Shown piece after piece: positions 13,792-21,018 of a DNA stretch of 21,018 nucleotides (position 1 is the stretch's first letter; every line of letters starts with the position of its first letter). Source of the DNA: a virus; IMG/VR virus record IMGVR_UViG_3300037070_000962, positions 1 to 21,018 of that record; one strand, 5' to 3'. The notes under the pieces were generated by a model that was given only the letters and a program-made list of their open reading frames with translations, was not told where the DNA came from and ran no database searches. A program made the translations under genes and the position numbers.

Positions 13792-14204
13792 TGTTTCTAG
13801 AAATCAATACGGAGGAGGCACGTAAACAGTTTAACGACTTCATTAAGCAAATTAATGTTAAAGCTAAGAAAAAGTTTACTGCCATCTATCGTAGAAAGAT
13901 TGACGCACTTCTCTTCAAACTAATAGCGGTAACCCCCCGTTACACTGGTGCCGCAGCGGGCGAGGCTACGGGGACGCCGATGCCTCCATCACATCCCGCT
14001 TTCGGTATGACTATTGGTAATGATGAAGGTAACTCTGGTTGGCAACTTCGTGAGATTACTGAAGGTAAGCACACTGTTTGGGTTATCGTTAATCCTATGT
14101 GGCTACCATACCTACACTATCTTGAGTATGGAACTATGCGCATTCCTGCACAAGGCTTTCTACGTTCTGCGTGGGAAGAATTTAAGATCGAGCAAGGTGT
14201 ATAA
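13791..14204 (+). CDS. HK97 gp10-like tail-completion protein
   Basis: A 137-residue protein with the outline of the HK97 gp10 family: a helical N-terminus (EEARKQFNDFIKQINVKAKK), TPRYTGAAAGEA, then a strand HTVWVIVNPMWLPYLHYLEY followed by GTMRIPAQGFLRSAWEEF, close to the family's YLEYGT...PxxFLRpA ending. Gp10-type proteins join the completed tail to the head. It overlaps both neighbours by one base. This is a fairly secure pattern match. Confidence 0.75.
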   Translation: MFLEINTEEARKQFNDFIKQINVKAKKKFTAIYRRKIDALLFKLIAVTPRYTGAAAGEATGTPMPPSHPAFGMTIGNDEGNSGWQLREITEGKHTVWVIVNPMWLPYLHYLEYGTMRIPAQGFLRSAWEEFKIEQGV

Positions 14205-14677
14205 TGCCAGATGCAGATGGTGGTATTCCTGATAGTCTAATTATCAGCGCATGGGGTAAAGCTTTCCAAGAGCTATTCCCTGATGATCTTTTGGTTGTAA
14301 AAGGTGCGACGGCTGCGCCTCTCAAAGACGTGGACGACTGGGCACAATTTCAGTTACTTAATTCTTTTGAGTTACCTCTATCTACAACGCAGAATAGCTA
14401 TCGTAGGCTTCTGTTACAGCTAAGCTGCTACAGTAAGATTCAGCAGTATAGAGCCGATAATAAGTTTGATGCACCTTGGACGCTTGCGCGTAAGTACAAG
14501 TGTTTGATGCACCGTAAAAACATACGAATAGAAAATACTTGCTTGAAGATCCAGGACAGTAAAATGATCTACATGGATCTTAAAGCGAGCGGTGACTACG
14601 CAAAAGAGATTTACCAATCGTCACCTACGCTTCAAATTCACTCTGTCGTAATTACTTCAACAGCCCTTATAGGCTAA
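14204..14677 (+). CDS. Tail terminator-like protein
   Basis: A 157-residue protein, located just before the tail tube gene, as tail terminators (gpU-like) normally are. It has the typical order of an N-terminal helix (SLIISAWGKAFQELFP), a strand-helix-strand region with YRRLLLQLSCYSKIQQYRAD, and a final pair of strands (LQIHSVVITSTALIG). Tail terminators cap the growing tail tube and set its end. It starts at an ATG overlapping the previous stop (TAATG). Assignment rests mainly on position, with weak fold clues. Confidence 0.6.
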   Translation: MPDADGGIPDSLIISAWGKAFQELFPDDLLVVKGATAAPLKDVDDWAQFQLLNSFELPLSTTQNSYRRLLLQLSCYSKIQQYRADNKFDAPWTLARKYKCLMHRKNIRIENTCLKIQDSKMIYMDLKASGDYAKEIYQSSPTLQIHSVVITSTALIG

Positions 14678-14687
14678 GGACATAAAA

Positions 14688-15212
14688 ATGCCCTCTGCAA
14701 ATCCCGCTATTACGCGCAACCTGCGCGATGCCTTTCTTTATATCTCTGATGGCTCCGGTACGCCGAAGAAGCTAAAGGTCAAGATCGACGAAGGCGACTT
14801 CGCCTTCACCATCGATCGTCCTACTTTCATCATCATGAATCGTGGTGTTATCGATTCGCGTAAGAATGGTGATGAGACTCCGTCTAGCCTAAGCTGGACC
14901 ATGAAGTTTGAGCAGTGGGAATACGATGCTGGTGAAGACACCGGTGTCTCTCCTGCTGATGCTCTACAGGGCGAGGGTGGTGCTACTGATTGGGTTTCTA
15001 CCGACGGTTGTGCTCCTTACTCTGTTGATATCACGTTTGTGCTGAAGGACCCCTGCACTGACGGGATGGCTGAGATTCTCACCTTTAGGAAGTTCCACGC
15101 TGATCAGCTAAGCTTCAAGGAAGGCAGCGAGTTTAACACTCTAGCCATCACCGGTAAGGCCCTACTGGCGAAGCCGGATCGCTCCTACGGCGCTGTTCCC
15201 ACGTTCCCCTAA
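14688..15212 (+). CDS. Major tail (tube) protein
   Basis: A 174-residue beta-rich protein preceded by AAGGA. Features typical of tube proteins are the N-terminal strand AFLYISDGSGTPKKLKVKID, the LSWTMKFEQWEY strand pair, and the C-terminal EFNTLAITGKALL, where tube proteins usually end their fold. Position between terminator and tail assembly chaperone is standard. Hexamers of it would form the tube around the tape measure. No sheath gene is adjacent, supporting a non-contractile tail. Confidence 0.75.
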   Translation: MPSANPAITRNLRDAFLYISDGSGTPKKLKVKIDEGDFAFTIDRPTFIIMNRGVIDSRKNGDETPSSLSWTMKFEQWEYDAGEDTGVSPADALQGEGGATDWVSTDGCAPYSVDITFVLKDPCTDGMAEILTFRKFHADQLSFKEGSEFNTLAITGKALLAKPDRSYGAVPTFP

Positions 15213-15225
15213 TTAGGAAATAACC

Positions 15226-15678
15226 ATGAAATTCAAGGGCGCAACCTTGAACGTTCGTGAATTCACCAACGTTGCTCTTCGTAAAAATCTAGCTATCAAA
15301 GTTGGCGCAATGCCACTTGGTATTGAAAAGGAGTACACTCAAATCTACCCACGTCCAACCCCTCCGTCTAAAACTATCCACAATGTGGGTAAGGCTCCGA
15401 CGAAGGTTGTGGATGATGAGGATGAAACCTATCTAGCGTTGCACAAGGATTGGTTCACGCTACGTAGTTTCTTTGTGTTCTGGAGTGTCATCAAGGATGA
15501 TGAGGATCTCACCTTCGATAATCCTCCGACTTCTATCAACGCGCTAAAGTCATTTGAGCAGGAATTGAAGGCGCATGGTATTAATGACGAGGACATCAAG
15601 AAGGTTATCAATACTGCTTTTGATCTAACTAAGATCACCGATGCCGATATTGAGGATACCAAGAAAAGTTTTACGTAG
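15226..15678 (+). CDS. Tail assembly chaperone, short form (gpG-like)
   Basis: A 150-residue protein, start ATG 15226 after AGGA (taggaaataacc). It is rich in Lys, Asp and Thr, with a C-terminus of helices (INALKSFEQELKAHGINDED, then DIKKVINTAFDLTKITDADI). Position between tail tube and tape measure genes and the existence of a start-less -1 extension mark it as the G part of a G/GT chaperone pair. Such chaperones coat the tape measure protein while the tube polymerises. Residues 34-70 are Pro- and Lys-rich and probably flexible. A minor fraction of ribosomes should shift into the -1 frame near 15670. Confidence 0.8.
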   Translation: MKFKGATLNVREFTNVALRKNLAIKVGAMPLGIEKEYTQIYPRPTPPSKTIHNVGKAPTKVVDDEDETYLALHKDWFTLRSFFVFWSVIKDDEDLTFDNPPTSINALKSFEQELKAHGINDEDIKKVINTAFDLTKITDADIEDTKKSFT

Positions 15679-15881
15679 AGCTTCACGAGGCTGATTCAGC
15701 GATAGCTGCTGCAAAGCAGGAGAAACTACCGGCTGGCCGAACTTCTGCATATCACGTTCTACGTATATGCGAAAGATTTGGCCAGCCTTTTTCTTGGTGG
15801 GAAGGGCTGGATCGTGAAGCTAGAATTAAATACCTAGCCTACCATAGTATACGCAATCAGGAAGATTCCTATGTTCACTGA
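15654..15881 (+). CDS. -1 frame extension of the tail assembly chaperone (gpT part of gpGT)
   Basis: The frame one base back from the short chaperone is open from 15654 (after a TGA at 15651-15653) to a TGA at 15879-15881. It contains no ATG, GTG or TTG, so it can only be made by frameshifting from the upstream gene. It encodes about 69 residues beyond the shift, containing AYHVLRICERFGQPFSWWEG and DREARIKYLAYHS, a typical T-domain sequence. The fused protein would be about 218 residues. It overlaps the tape measure start by 11 bases. T domains recruit the tape measure or tube subunits. This accounts for the otherwise empty 15679-15870 gap. Confidence 0.8.
   Translation, partial: GYQEKFYVELHEADSAIAAAKQEKLPAGRTSAYHVLRICERFGQPFSWWEGLDREARIKYLAYHSIRNQEDSYVH
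15661..15678 (+). other. Probable -1 ribosomal frameshift region
   Basis: Both frames are open between 15654 and 15678, and the zero-frame stop is TAG at 15676. The sequence is aagaaaagttttacgtag. No classical X XXY YYZ heptamer is present. The best candidate is Phe codon TTT at 15670-15672, which can slip back one base onto TTT at 15669-15671, with ACG as the next zero-frame codon. A 5-bp hairpin with a GCAA tetraloop (15706-15719) lies about 33 bases downstream. The shift is inferred from the open frames. The exact site is uncertain. Confidence 0.5.
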
Positions 15882-18800
15882 CGCAGATTTCCAGGCGATC
15901 ATCAAGATCAAGATGGATATGGATGAGGCCGATAAGGCCCTAGCTGGTGCCGCAGAGGCGGTGAAGGCATCCTTCGACAATATGGAAAAAGCTGCGCGGG
16001 AGTATACCCGTCGCATGGAGAAGCTCGCTCAGGATCGCCTAACCGTAGGTGAGATGGAGGAGAAGGCCGACGTAGAAAACCTTAACAATCGTGTTAGACG
16101 GCGGCTAGAGGAATTGGCTGGCGCAGAAAACGCAGCTAAGAAAGATGCCAAAATCCAGCGTGATCTAGCTAGGGAGAAGGGTGAGATTCTTCTAGCGGAG
16201 GAGAAGGCTAACGCGGCTGATTGGAATAACCGTGTTGCTCGTCGCGAAGCTGAACTTAAAGGCGCAGAAAACGCAGTTAAGAAAGAAGCTAAACTCGCTA
16301 ACGATCTAGCTAAGGAGAGGGGTGAAATTCTACTAGCGGAGGAGAAGGCTATTGCTGCTGATTGGAATAATCGTGTTGCTCGTCGTGAAGATGAACTCAA
16401 GGGTAGAGAGAAGGCAGAGCAAGCGGCACTCAAGAACAGCCTAGCCACCGCTGAAGCTGAGCGCAGGGAGAATCTAGCTATTCAAAAAGCTATGGCTCTA
16501 GATCACAAGGCTATGCTTGATAAGAAGCATGCTGATGATGTTGCTTACTCTAAAGAGACTCTAGCGCTAATCGACAATCAGGCTAGGCTACAGGAAGCGC
16601 TGGAAAAGAAAGCTGCGCAGGCGCATGCTGCTGTTCTAGCTGCTGATCGTAAACAAGCTAGCACTGTATCCGGCGCATCGGCTCTTCGTGTCGGCGCGGG
16701 CGCAGCTTCGTTTACTGGAAACTACGGTGCTGCTGGCGGCTTGTATGCGTTAGCGAATGTTGCACAGAATGCCGGGACTATGATCTCAACAGGTATGGCA
16801 CTTGGTGTCGGTGGTGCTGCTGCACTAGCTCTAGCGATTGGTAAGACTACCGTCGAGGGTGAGAAGCTGAACGTGGCTCTTGCTGATATGTCTACGCTAA
16901 TCACCGATGTTAAGTTCGGTAGTGAGCAGTGGGCTGAGACGATGGATCGTGTTAGTGCTTCTGCTATTCAGATTTCAAACACATTCGGATACGACGTTGT
17001 TGACGTTGTGAAGATGTTTAAGGAAGCGCTATCCAGTGGTATCGATGCGGACGAACTACAACAGTTCGGTACGGTGGCTGGTAATATGGCTACTGCGCTG
17101 GGTGTCAGTTTGAATGCCGCGTCTCATACCCTAACGTCATTCAAGGATAACTACCATCTAACCGTCAACGAACTAGCTGACGTTAATAACATCCTATTCA
17201 ATACCATCAACGTCGGTGGTGTGAACGTCGATACTCTTCTAAAGAATATCGGACGCGTTCTACCCGTTGCCAAACAGGCTGGTGTTGGTATCGAGGATTT
17301 GATGACCGCAATATCAGGTCTGTCGCGTACGATGAGTACTGCACAGTCTGTGACTGCGTTGGTTAACGTCATCAACACTCTATCCAATCCGTCTAAGAAA
17401 GCTAAGGCTGAACTGGATAAGCTTGGTATCAGTTATGGTGACGCTGCATTCCGCACTCAGACCTTCATCCAAAAGATGGAAGAGCTGCGGGATAAAACCG
17501 GAGGCACCACCGCTGCGCTAGCTGAGATTTTTCCGAATCAGTTCGGACTCCGTGGTGCCGCAGCACTAACCAGCATGATCGAGCTACTAAAGACAAACAA
17601 CGCTGAAATTAAAAACACCGAAGCCGCTCTAGCCGCAGTCGAGAAGCAGCACGACACTCTTACCTTTAAGATGGCTCGTGATTGGAACATCGTCGCAAAC
17701 GCGTTCACCACCGCTGGAGCGGCGTTGGCGGATAAGGTTGCAAAACCGATGTACACCTTCATGACTAAGTACGCTATCTTCAGCGGTACGATTTTAGGTG
17801 CGACTATCTCTGCTGTATCGAAGTCTGGTCGTGATTCAGACCAGAATGAGAAGTACCGTAAGGAGCTTCAAGACTACATTAAGATGCGTGATAAGGTTTA
17901 TGCAAACTCTGAAAAACAGGGGGATTTCACGATTGGTGATGCAAATTCGGTTTTGAATTTGACTAAGCTAATCATGCGCTACCGTGAGATGGATTTCTTC
18001 GAGCAGGAAATCGCTAAGCACGCTGAGGACGCCCGTAAGAAAATCGCTGACATACCTACAGGTTTCTTCCTTGAGTATGATCCTGAGCAGAAGGATGAAG
18101 AGTCGAAAGCCGCCGCTAAAGCTAGAGAGCGGGAGGTTATGCGCCGTGCCACCGATGAGCAGAAGGCTACACTAAAGGAGATGCAGGATGAGATTACTGT
18201 AGCTACTGAGGGCATCGATCAGTTACGTGCTCGCCTTGTTAATTCTAAGGCACTTGAAATCGATCAGCTGCGTAAGGCGCTTGAACAGGCTCGTATCGAG
18301 TACCAGAATATTGAGAAGGATGAGAAGGCAACTGAGCGGGATAAAAATATCGCAGCTGAAAAACTTGATGGCCTTGTTAAGCTGTACGAGGCAAGCAAGA
18401 AACTGAAACTAAAGCAGGTCGAGGATGAAGTTGAAGTCGTAAATAAGCAGCTTGAGATTCAGAAGGATGCCGTAACTAAATACGAAGACACTATCAAGAA
18501 GCAGCAGCTTAATGTTGATCGTATCGCCGCTGAGAAGCGCATAAAGCTTGAGGAGCAAACCTCGCAGAAGCTATATGACATAGCTCTTGAGTATGATAAG
18601 AAGATGCTAGCCTTCCGTAAAAAGAAGGAAGACCTAGATGAGAAGTATCATAACAAGCTTGACGCTATCAACGAAAAAAGCGAGATGCGGGATAGTGATC
18701 TCAATCAAGCAAACAATGATAACGCGAATGATAGTGGCGGAGGTAATCTACGGTTCCTGCGTAAGCAGGCTGAGGACCTAAAGAATCAGATGGCCAGTGC

Positions 18801-19677
18801 CGCGGCTGCTGGCAAAGATGCGCTGTATGATAAGTTGGTTCAACAGGCACATGGCCTGTATGATAAGATGAAGAGTGCAGCTATCGCTGGTGGCGACGCT
18901 CCTGGTAGATGGTCTGCCGGTCGTGGTATGTCGTTTGAGAATGTGTTCGGTAGCTTCATCCGTGATAACAACAAGACTATCAACAAGATTGCGGAGGATG
19001 GTGCTACATCGGATTATCAGAAGGATCTAAACGATATAGAGAAGGCTAAAGCAATCGCTGAGGCTACTTGGCGGTCTGACACTCAGAAGGAGTTGCTAAA
19101 ACTTAATGAGGGTACTGCCTCTCAGACCACGATCATATCCGGTGTCGGTGCTAGACTGACTGCGGAGCTTGGTTCCGCTGCGGATAAGATTGTTGCTGCG
19201 GTTAGAAACATTCGTCTCGTCGCCGGTGGCGTCACTCCCACCGCTGTCACGCCTGGAGCTACGCCTATAGATAACACTGTACCGATTCCGATTCCTGGTA
19301 TCGATGGACTACCCCCTGCTGATCCAACTGTTCCTGTACCGATTCCTGGTATTGATTTTAATGACAACATCGGTGCGGATTGGAATCAACCGTTCATGAA
19401 GAATAGTGATTGGTCTCTACCTAACACTGTTCCAGTGACCAATAGATCTTCCAGTCCTTCACTTAAGTCAGGTGGACCGGGTAACCTAAATATCGTAGTC
19501 AACGCAAACGGTAAGGATGATGCGGCTGCACTGACGGAAAAGATTCGCACTGTTGTTACGGACCATTATGAAGACAGAAATGTAATTAGACAAGTGAATA
19601 AAACCAATAAAATACCTACACGTAGCTATGCTACCGGATCATCGGCTAACACCCAACCTACCCGCAAGGCGTTCTAA
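15871..19677 (+). CDS. Tail tape measure protein (TP901 family type)
   Basis: A 1268-residue protein that sets tail length and helps eject DNA. Residues about 1-265 are coiled coil with a tandem 47-residue repeat (72-165). Residues about 330-570 match the TP901 tape measure core (for example NVALADMSTLITDVKFGSEQ, SNTFGYDVVDVVKMFKEALS and the later LMTAISGLSRTMSTAQSVTA). Hydrophobic stretches lie at about 285-325 and 605-650. Residues about 700-1000 are Lys/Glu-rich helix. The C-terminus has two copies of a TVPIPIPGID-type proline motif and ends NTQPTRKAF. The length predicts a tail of about 190 nm. The ATG lies inside the end of the chaperone extension (overlap 11 bases), indicating coupled translation. 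Confidence 0.95.
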   Translation: MFTDADFQAIIKIKMDMDEADKALAGAAEAVKASFDNMEKAAREYTRRMEKLAQDRLTVGEMEEKADVENLNNRVRRRLEELAGAENAAKKDAKIQRDLAREKGEILLAEEKANAADWNNRVARREAELKGAENAVKKEAKLANDLAKERGEILLAEEKAIAADWNNRVARREDELKGREKAEQAALKNSLATAEAERRENLAIQKAMALDHKAMLDKKHADDVAYSKETLALIDNQARLQEALEKKAAQAHAAVLAADRKQASTVSGASALRVGAGAASFTGNYGAAGGLYALANVAQNAGTMISTGMALGVGGAAALALAIGKTTVEGEKLNVALADMSTLITDVKFGSEQWAETMDRVSASAIQISNTFGYDVVDVVKMFKEALSSGIDADELQQFGTVAGNMATALGVSLNAASHTLTSFKDNYHLTVNELADVNNILFNTINVGGVNVDTLLKNIGRVLPVAKQAGVGIEDLMTAISGLSRTMSTAQSVTALVNVINTLSNPSKKAKAELDKLGISYGDAAFRTQTFIQKMEELRDKTGGTTAALAEIFPNQFGLRGAAALTSMIELLKTNNAEIKNTEAALAAVEKQHDTLTFKMARDWNIVANAFTTAGAALADKVAKPMYTFMTKYAIFSGTILGATISAVSKSGRDSDQNEKYRKELQDYIKMRDKVYANSEKQGDFTIGDANSVLNLTKLIMRYREMDFFEQEIAKHAEDARKKIADIPTGFFLEYDPEQKDEESKAAAKAREREVMRRATDEQKATLKEMQDEITVATEGIDQLRARLVNSKALEIDQLRKALEQARIEYQNIEKDEKATERDKNIAAEKLDGLVKLYEASKKLKLKQVEDEVEVVNKQLEIQKDAVTKYEDTIKKQQLNVDRIAAEKRIKLEEQTSQKLYDIALEYDKKMLAFRKKKEDLDEKYHNKLDAINEKSEMRDSDLNQANNDNANDSGGGNLRFLRKQAEDLKNQMASAAAAGKDALYDKLVQQAHGLYDKMKSAAIAGGDAPGRWSAGRGMSFENVFGSFIRDNNKTINKIAEDGATSDYQKDLNDIEKAKAIAEATWRSDTQKELLKLNEGTASQTTIISGVGARLTAELGSAADKIVAAVRNIRLVAGGVTPTAVTPGATPIDNTVPIPIPGIDGLPPADPTVPVPIPGIDFNDNIGADWNQPFMKNSDWSLPNTVPVTNRSSSPSLKSGGPGNLNIVVNANGKDDAAALTEKIRTVVTDHYEDRNVIRQVNKTNKIPTRSYATGSSANTQPTRKAF
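16084..16410 (+). repeat. In-gene tandem repeat, 141-base units, in the tape measure gene
   Basis: Two consecutive units (16084-16224 and 16225-16365) plus the first ~15 codons of a third encode a 47-residue motif of the form NNRVxRRxxELxGAENAxKK followed later by GEILLAEEKAxAADW. The DNA copies are close but not identical, with silent differences, so the duplication is not recent. The repeat keeps the reading frame and would add a length of coiled coil. Confidence 0.9.
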
Positions 19678-19680
19678 AAA

Positions 19681-20538
19681 ATGGTAGATCATAGGTATAA
19701 TGCTACGTTCTGGTATCCAGCTAACGTCGCTATCGAAGATGCAGAGTTGAGTGTAATCATGAAGGCCCCGGAGTATGGCGATAGCCTCTCCGAGGGTCGC
19801 ATTCAAACCATCACTAAGACGCGTGGAGGGGCTGTCGTGGTTTATGACCACGGCACGCCTTTCTCTAAGCAGTTGGTGATGCAGTTTAAAGACGTGATCG
19901 ACAACGAGCGCTCTGCTTTGATTGTATTCTTTGATGCAGTCGGTTGGGGTTCAGCTCCAATTAGATACAGAGATTACCACGGAACTGAATCAGTGCTCCG
20001 TGTAACCAGCGGCTCAATTCCCATTAAGAATAATGGTTATCTAAATAGGGACGCAATCACCCCCGTTGCCCTATTTGATTTCGATATTGAGTTCATGGAT
20101 GTTACGAATAATAATCTAGAAATCGAGGATTACGTGGCAACCCCTACAAGCCTATCGCTGCACATCGCAGACACGGACGCTCCCCACGCTCCTGAGACCA
20201 CCGTTCTAGTTGATATCTCTGATGGCACAAAGATCATCGATAGCCTAGCGGTAGATAGATTCGATGGAATCATCTGGCTTGGTGTCGCTAAGAACGAGGA
20301 TCATAAGTTCCTGTTCCAGGTTCAGATTCTACATGATGGCTTCACGACCAATGATGCCACTGCGGAAGAGGATACTGTTACTAAGACATGTGAGCTTAAT
20401 GGATCCTTCGCAGAAGTAAGCATCACTGCTGATCTTGTCGGTAGTGGTACTTCACAGCTTATGCGACTGAAAGCTGCTGTGTCTGTTGATGGTTACGAAC
20501 TAACGTTCCGTAGAATCTACATCGGAAAGCTTTCCTAA
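19681..20538 (+). CDS. Distal or minor tail protein
   Basis: A 285-residue protein, three bases after the tape measure stop. The first ~150 residues resemble minor tail proteins that start the tail tip: strand-rich NATFWYPANVAIEDAEL, GRIQTITKTRGGAVVVYDHG, and a VFFDAVGWGSAPIRYRDYHG segment. The second part (residues about 155-285, beginning PTSLSLHIADTDAPHAPETT) looks like an added beta sandwich, which could bind glycans or be a structural decoration. Position directly after the tape measure gene fits the distal tail protein. The second domain is not recognised. Confidence is good for the tail-tip role and low for the exact class. Confidence 0.7.
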   Translation: MVDHRYNATFWYPANVAIEDAELSVIMKAPEYGDSLSEGRIQTITKTRGGAVVVYDHGTPFSKQLVMQFKDVIDNERSALIVFFDAVGWGSAPIRYRDYHGTESVLRVTSGSIPIKNNGYLNRDAITPVALFDFDIEFMDVTNNNLEIEDYVATPTSLSLHIADTDAPHAPETTVLVDISDGTKIIDSLAVDRFDGIIWLGVAKNEDHKFLFQVQILHDGFTTNDATAEEDTVTKTCELNGSFAEVSITADLVGSGTSQLMRLKAAVSVDGYELTFRRIYIGKLS

Positions 20539-20539
20539 G

Positions 20540-21018
20540 ATGCGCCTTCTATCTCCTGAGAAAATGTCCACCCGTCGTCAGATGGGTGTTGTCATTCTTC
20601 ATAACAGTGCAGATGGATACCCACAGTGTGCCTTGGTAACTAAGGCTGGTGGTAATCAGAGCGACGCTACTGCTGTGATCTACAACGGTATCTCTGCTCC
20701 CGTTGGCTTATATCTAGACTCAGTATCCATCGAAGAAAACAGTCCATCCCCCTCCGCTGGAATGGTGCGCAGAAACGCGTCACTAGATATTATCGCTGAT
20801 GGGTTGTTCACTGCTGGATCGTGGACGCAGAAGTTCTATTCGTGTGGAGTGAATCAGGATTCATTCTACTTTAGCATCTGGACTGTGGACGCCTACAAAG
20901 CCACGAAAGAACTAACGCGGTACGGAACCTGCTACGGTATTTTCTGCGTCGATAGCGGCATGCGCTGGGCGGAAGGTAACACCACTGTCAGCGTAAACCT
21001 AATCGACATTATGCTTAC
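20540..21018 (+). CDS. Minor tail/tail-tip protein, 5' part (runs off the window)
   Basis: The frame starting at ATG 20540, one base after the previous stop, stays open to the window edge, giving at least 159 residues. GGAAAG lies about ten bases upstream of the ATG. The visible part is mixed strand and loop (MGVVILHNSADGYPQCALVT, then SWTQKFYSCGVNQDSFYFSI) with several Cys residues. No domain is recognised. Position after the distal tail gene suggests another tail-tip or hub component. Length and C-terminus are unknown. Confidence 0.75.
   Translation, partial: MRLLSPEKMSTRRQMGVVILHNSADGYPQCALVTKAGGNQSDATAVIYNGISAPVGLYLDSVSIEENSPSPSAGMVRRNASLDIIADGLFTAGSWTQKFYSCGVNQDSFYFSIWTVDAYKATKELTRYGTCYGIFCVDSGMRWAEGNTTVSVNLIDIML

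Noticed and set aside
15731-15794. 8-bp inverted repeat (ggctggcc/ggccagcc) followed by five T as a terminator
   Set aside because: The loop would be 41 bases and the element lies inside the -1 chaperone extension. A terminator here would cut off the tape measure gene.
16084-16410. CRISPR-like array
   Set aside because: The repeated units are 141 bases, contiguous, without spacers, in frame, and encode a coiled coil.
16029-16448. 139-codon leftward open frame with internal repeats
   Set aside because: The repeats simply mirror the tandem repeat of the tape measure gene on the other strand.

Overview
This window is part of a tailed double-stranded DNA bacteriophage genome (or a complete-looking prophage structural block) of class Caudoviricetes. 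The evidence is a dense, mostly same-strand run of packaging, head, connector and tail genes in the usual late order: small terminase candidate, large terminase, portal, head-maturation protease/scaffold, decoration protein, major capsid protein, connector proteins, tail terminator, tail tube, frameshifted tail assembly chaperone, tape measure and distal tail proteins. There is one tube protein and no recognisable sheath gene, so a siphovirus-like non-contractile tail is most likely. The 1268-residue tape measure would correspond to a tail of roughly 190 nm by the usual 1.5 angstrom per residue rule. No integrase, repressor, att site, tRNA gene or host gene is seen. The host cannot be read from the sequence. 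The portal, capsid and connector proteins remind me of sequences from planctomycete-associated phages, but that is an impression from memory.

Layout. 1-1492 (+): the 3' end of one structural-type gene, then a LamG-plus-SGNH-hydrolase protein that looks like a receptor-binding or glycan-modifying tail fibre/appendage. 1493-1531: a strong bidirectional terminator shared with the opposing genes. 1530-3322 (-): three leftward genes of unknown function. Two of them resemble degenerate HNH/AP2-type DNA-binding proteins. Each of those two has a near-consensus sigma70 promoter, with almost no mRNA leader. 3341-3378: overlapping back-to-back promoters that drive the leftward genes and the long rightward operon. 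3398-12756 (+): zinc-motif TerS candidate, zinc-finger protein, cysteine-rich beta protein, TerL, a polytopic membrane protein, portal, a BhlA/UviB-like single-pass membrane protein, protease/scaffold, decoration protein and major capsid protein. 12785-12825: a terminator just after the capsid gene. 12836-21018 (+): connector and tail genes, continuing past the window edge.

How the parts work together. Rightward transcription from the promoter at 3351-3378 would give the packaging and head genes. The hairpin after the capsid gene would reduce read-through, so that capsid and decoration proteins are made in excess over connector and tail proteins. Many genes overlap by 1-8 bases or sit directly behind an AAGGA-type ribosome binding site. 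The tail assembly chaperone gene has a -1 frame extension with no start codon of its own, the classic G/GT arrangement just upstream of the tape measure gene.

Most unusual points: (1) the leftward HNH-like gene pair with leaderless or near-leaderless promoters, one of which is embedded in the 3' end of the neighbouring gene; (2) a start-less -1 extension of the chaperone without a canonical slippery heptamer; (3) an overlapping second reading frame with a lipoprotein signal inside the membrane protein gene after terL; (4) a strongly strand-biased excess of the hexamer GGACGC; (5) two membrane-protein genes placed inside the packaging/head module; (6) an SGNH hydrolase fused to a LamG domain; (7) a tandem 47-residue repeat in the tape measure protein.
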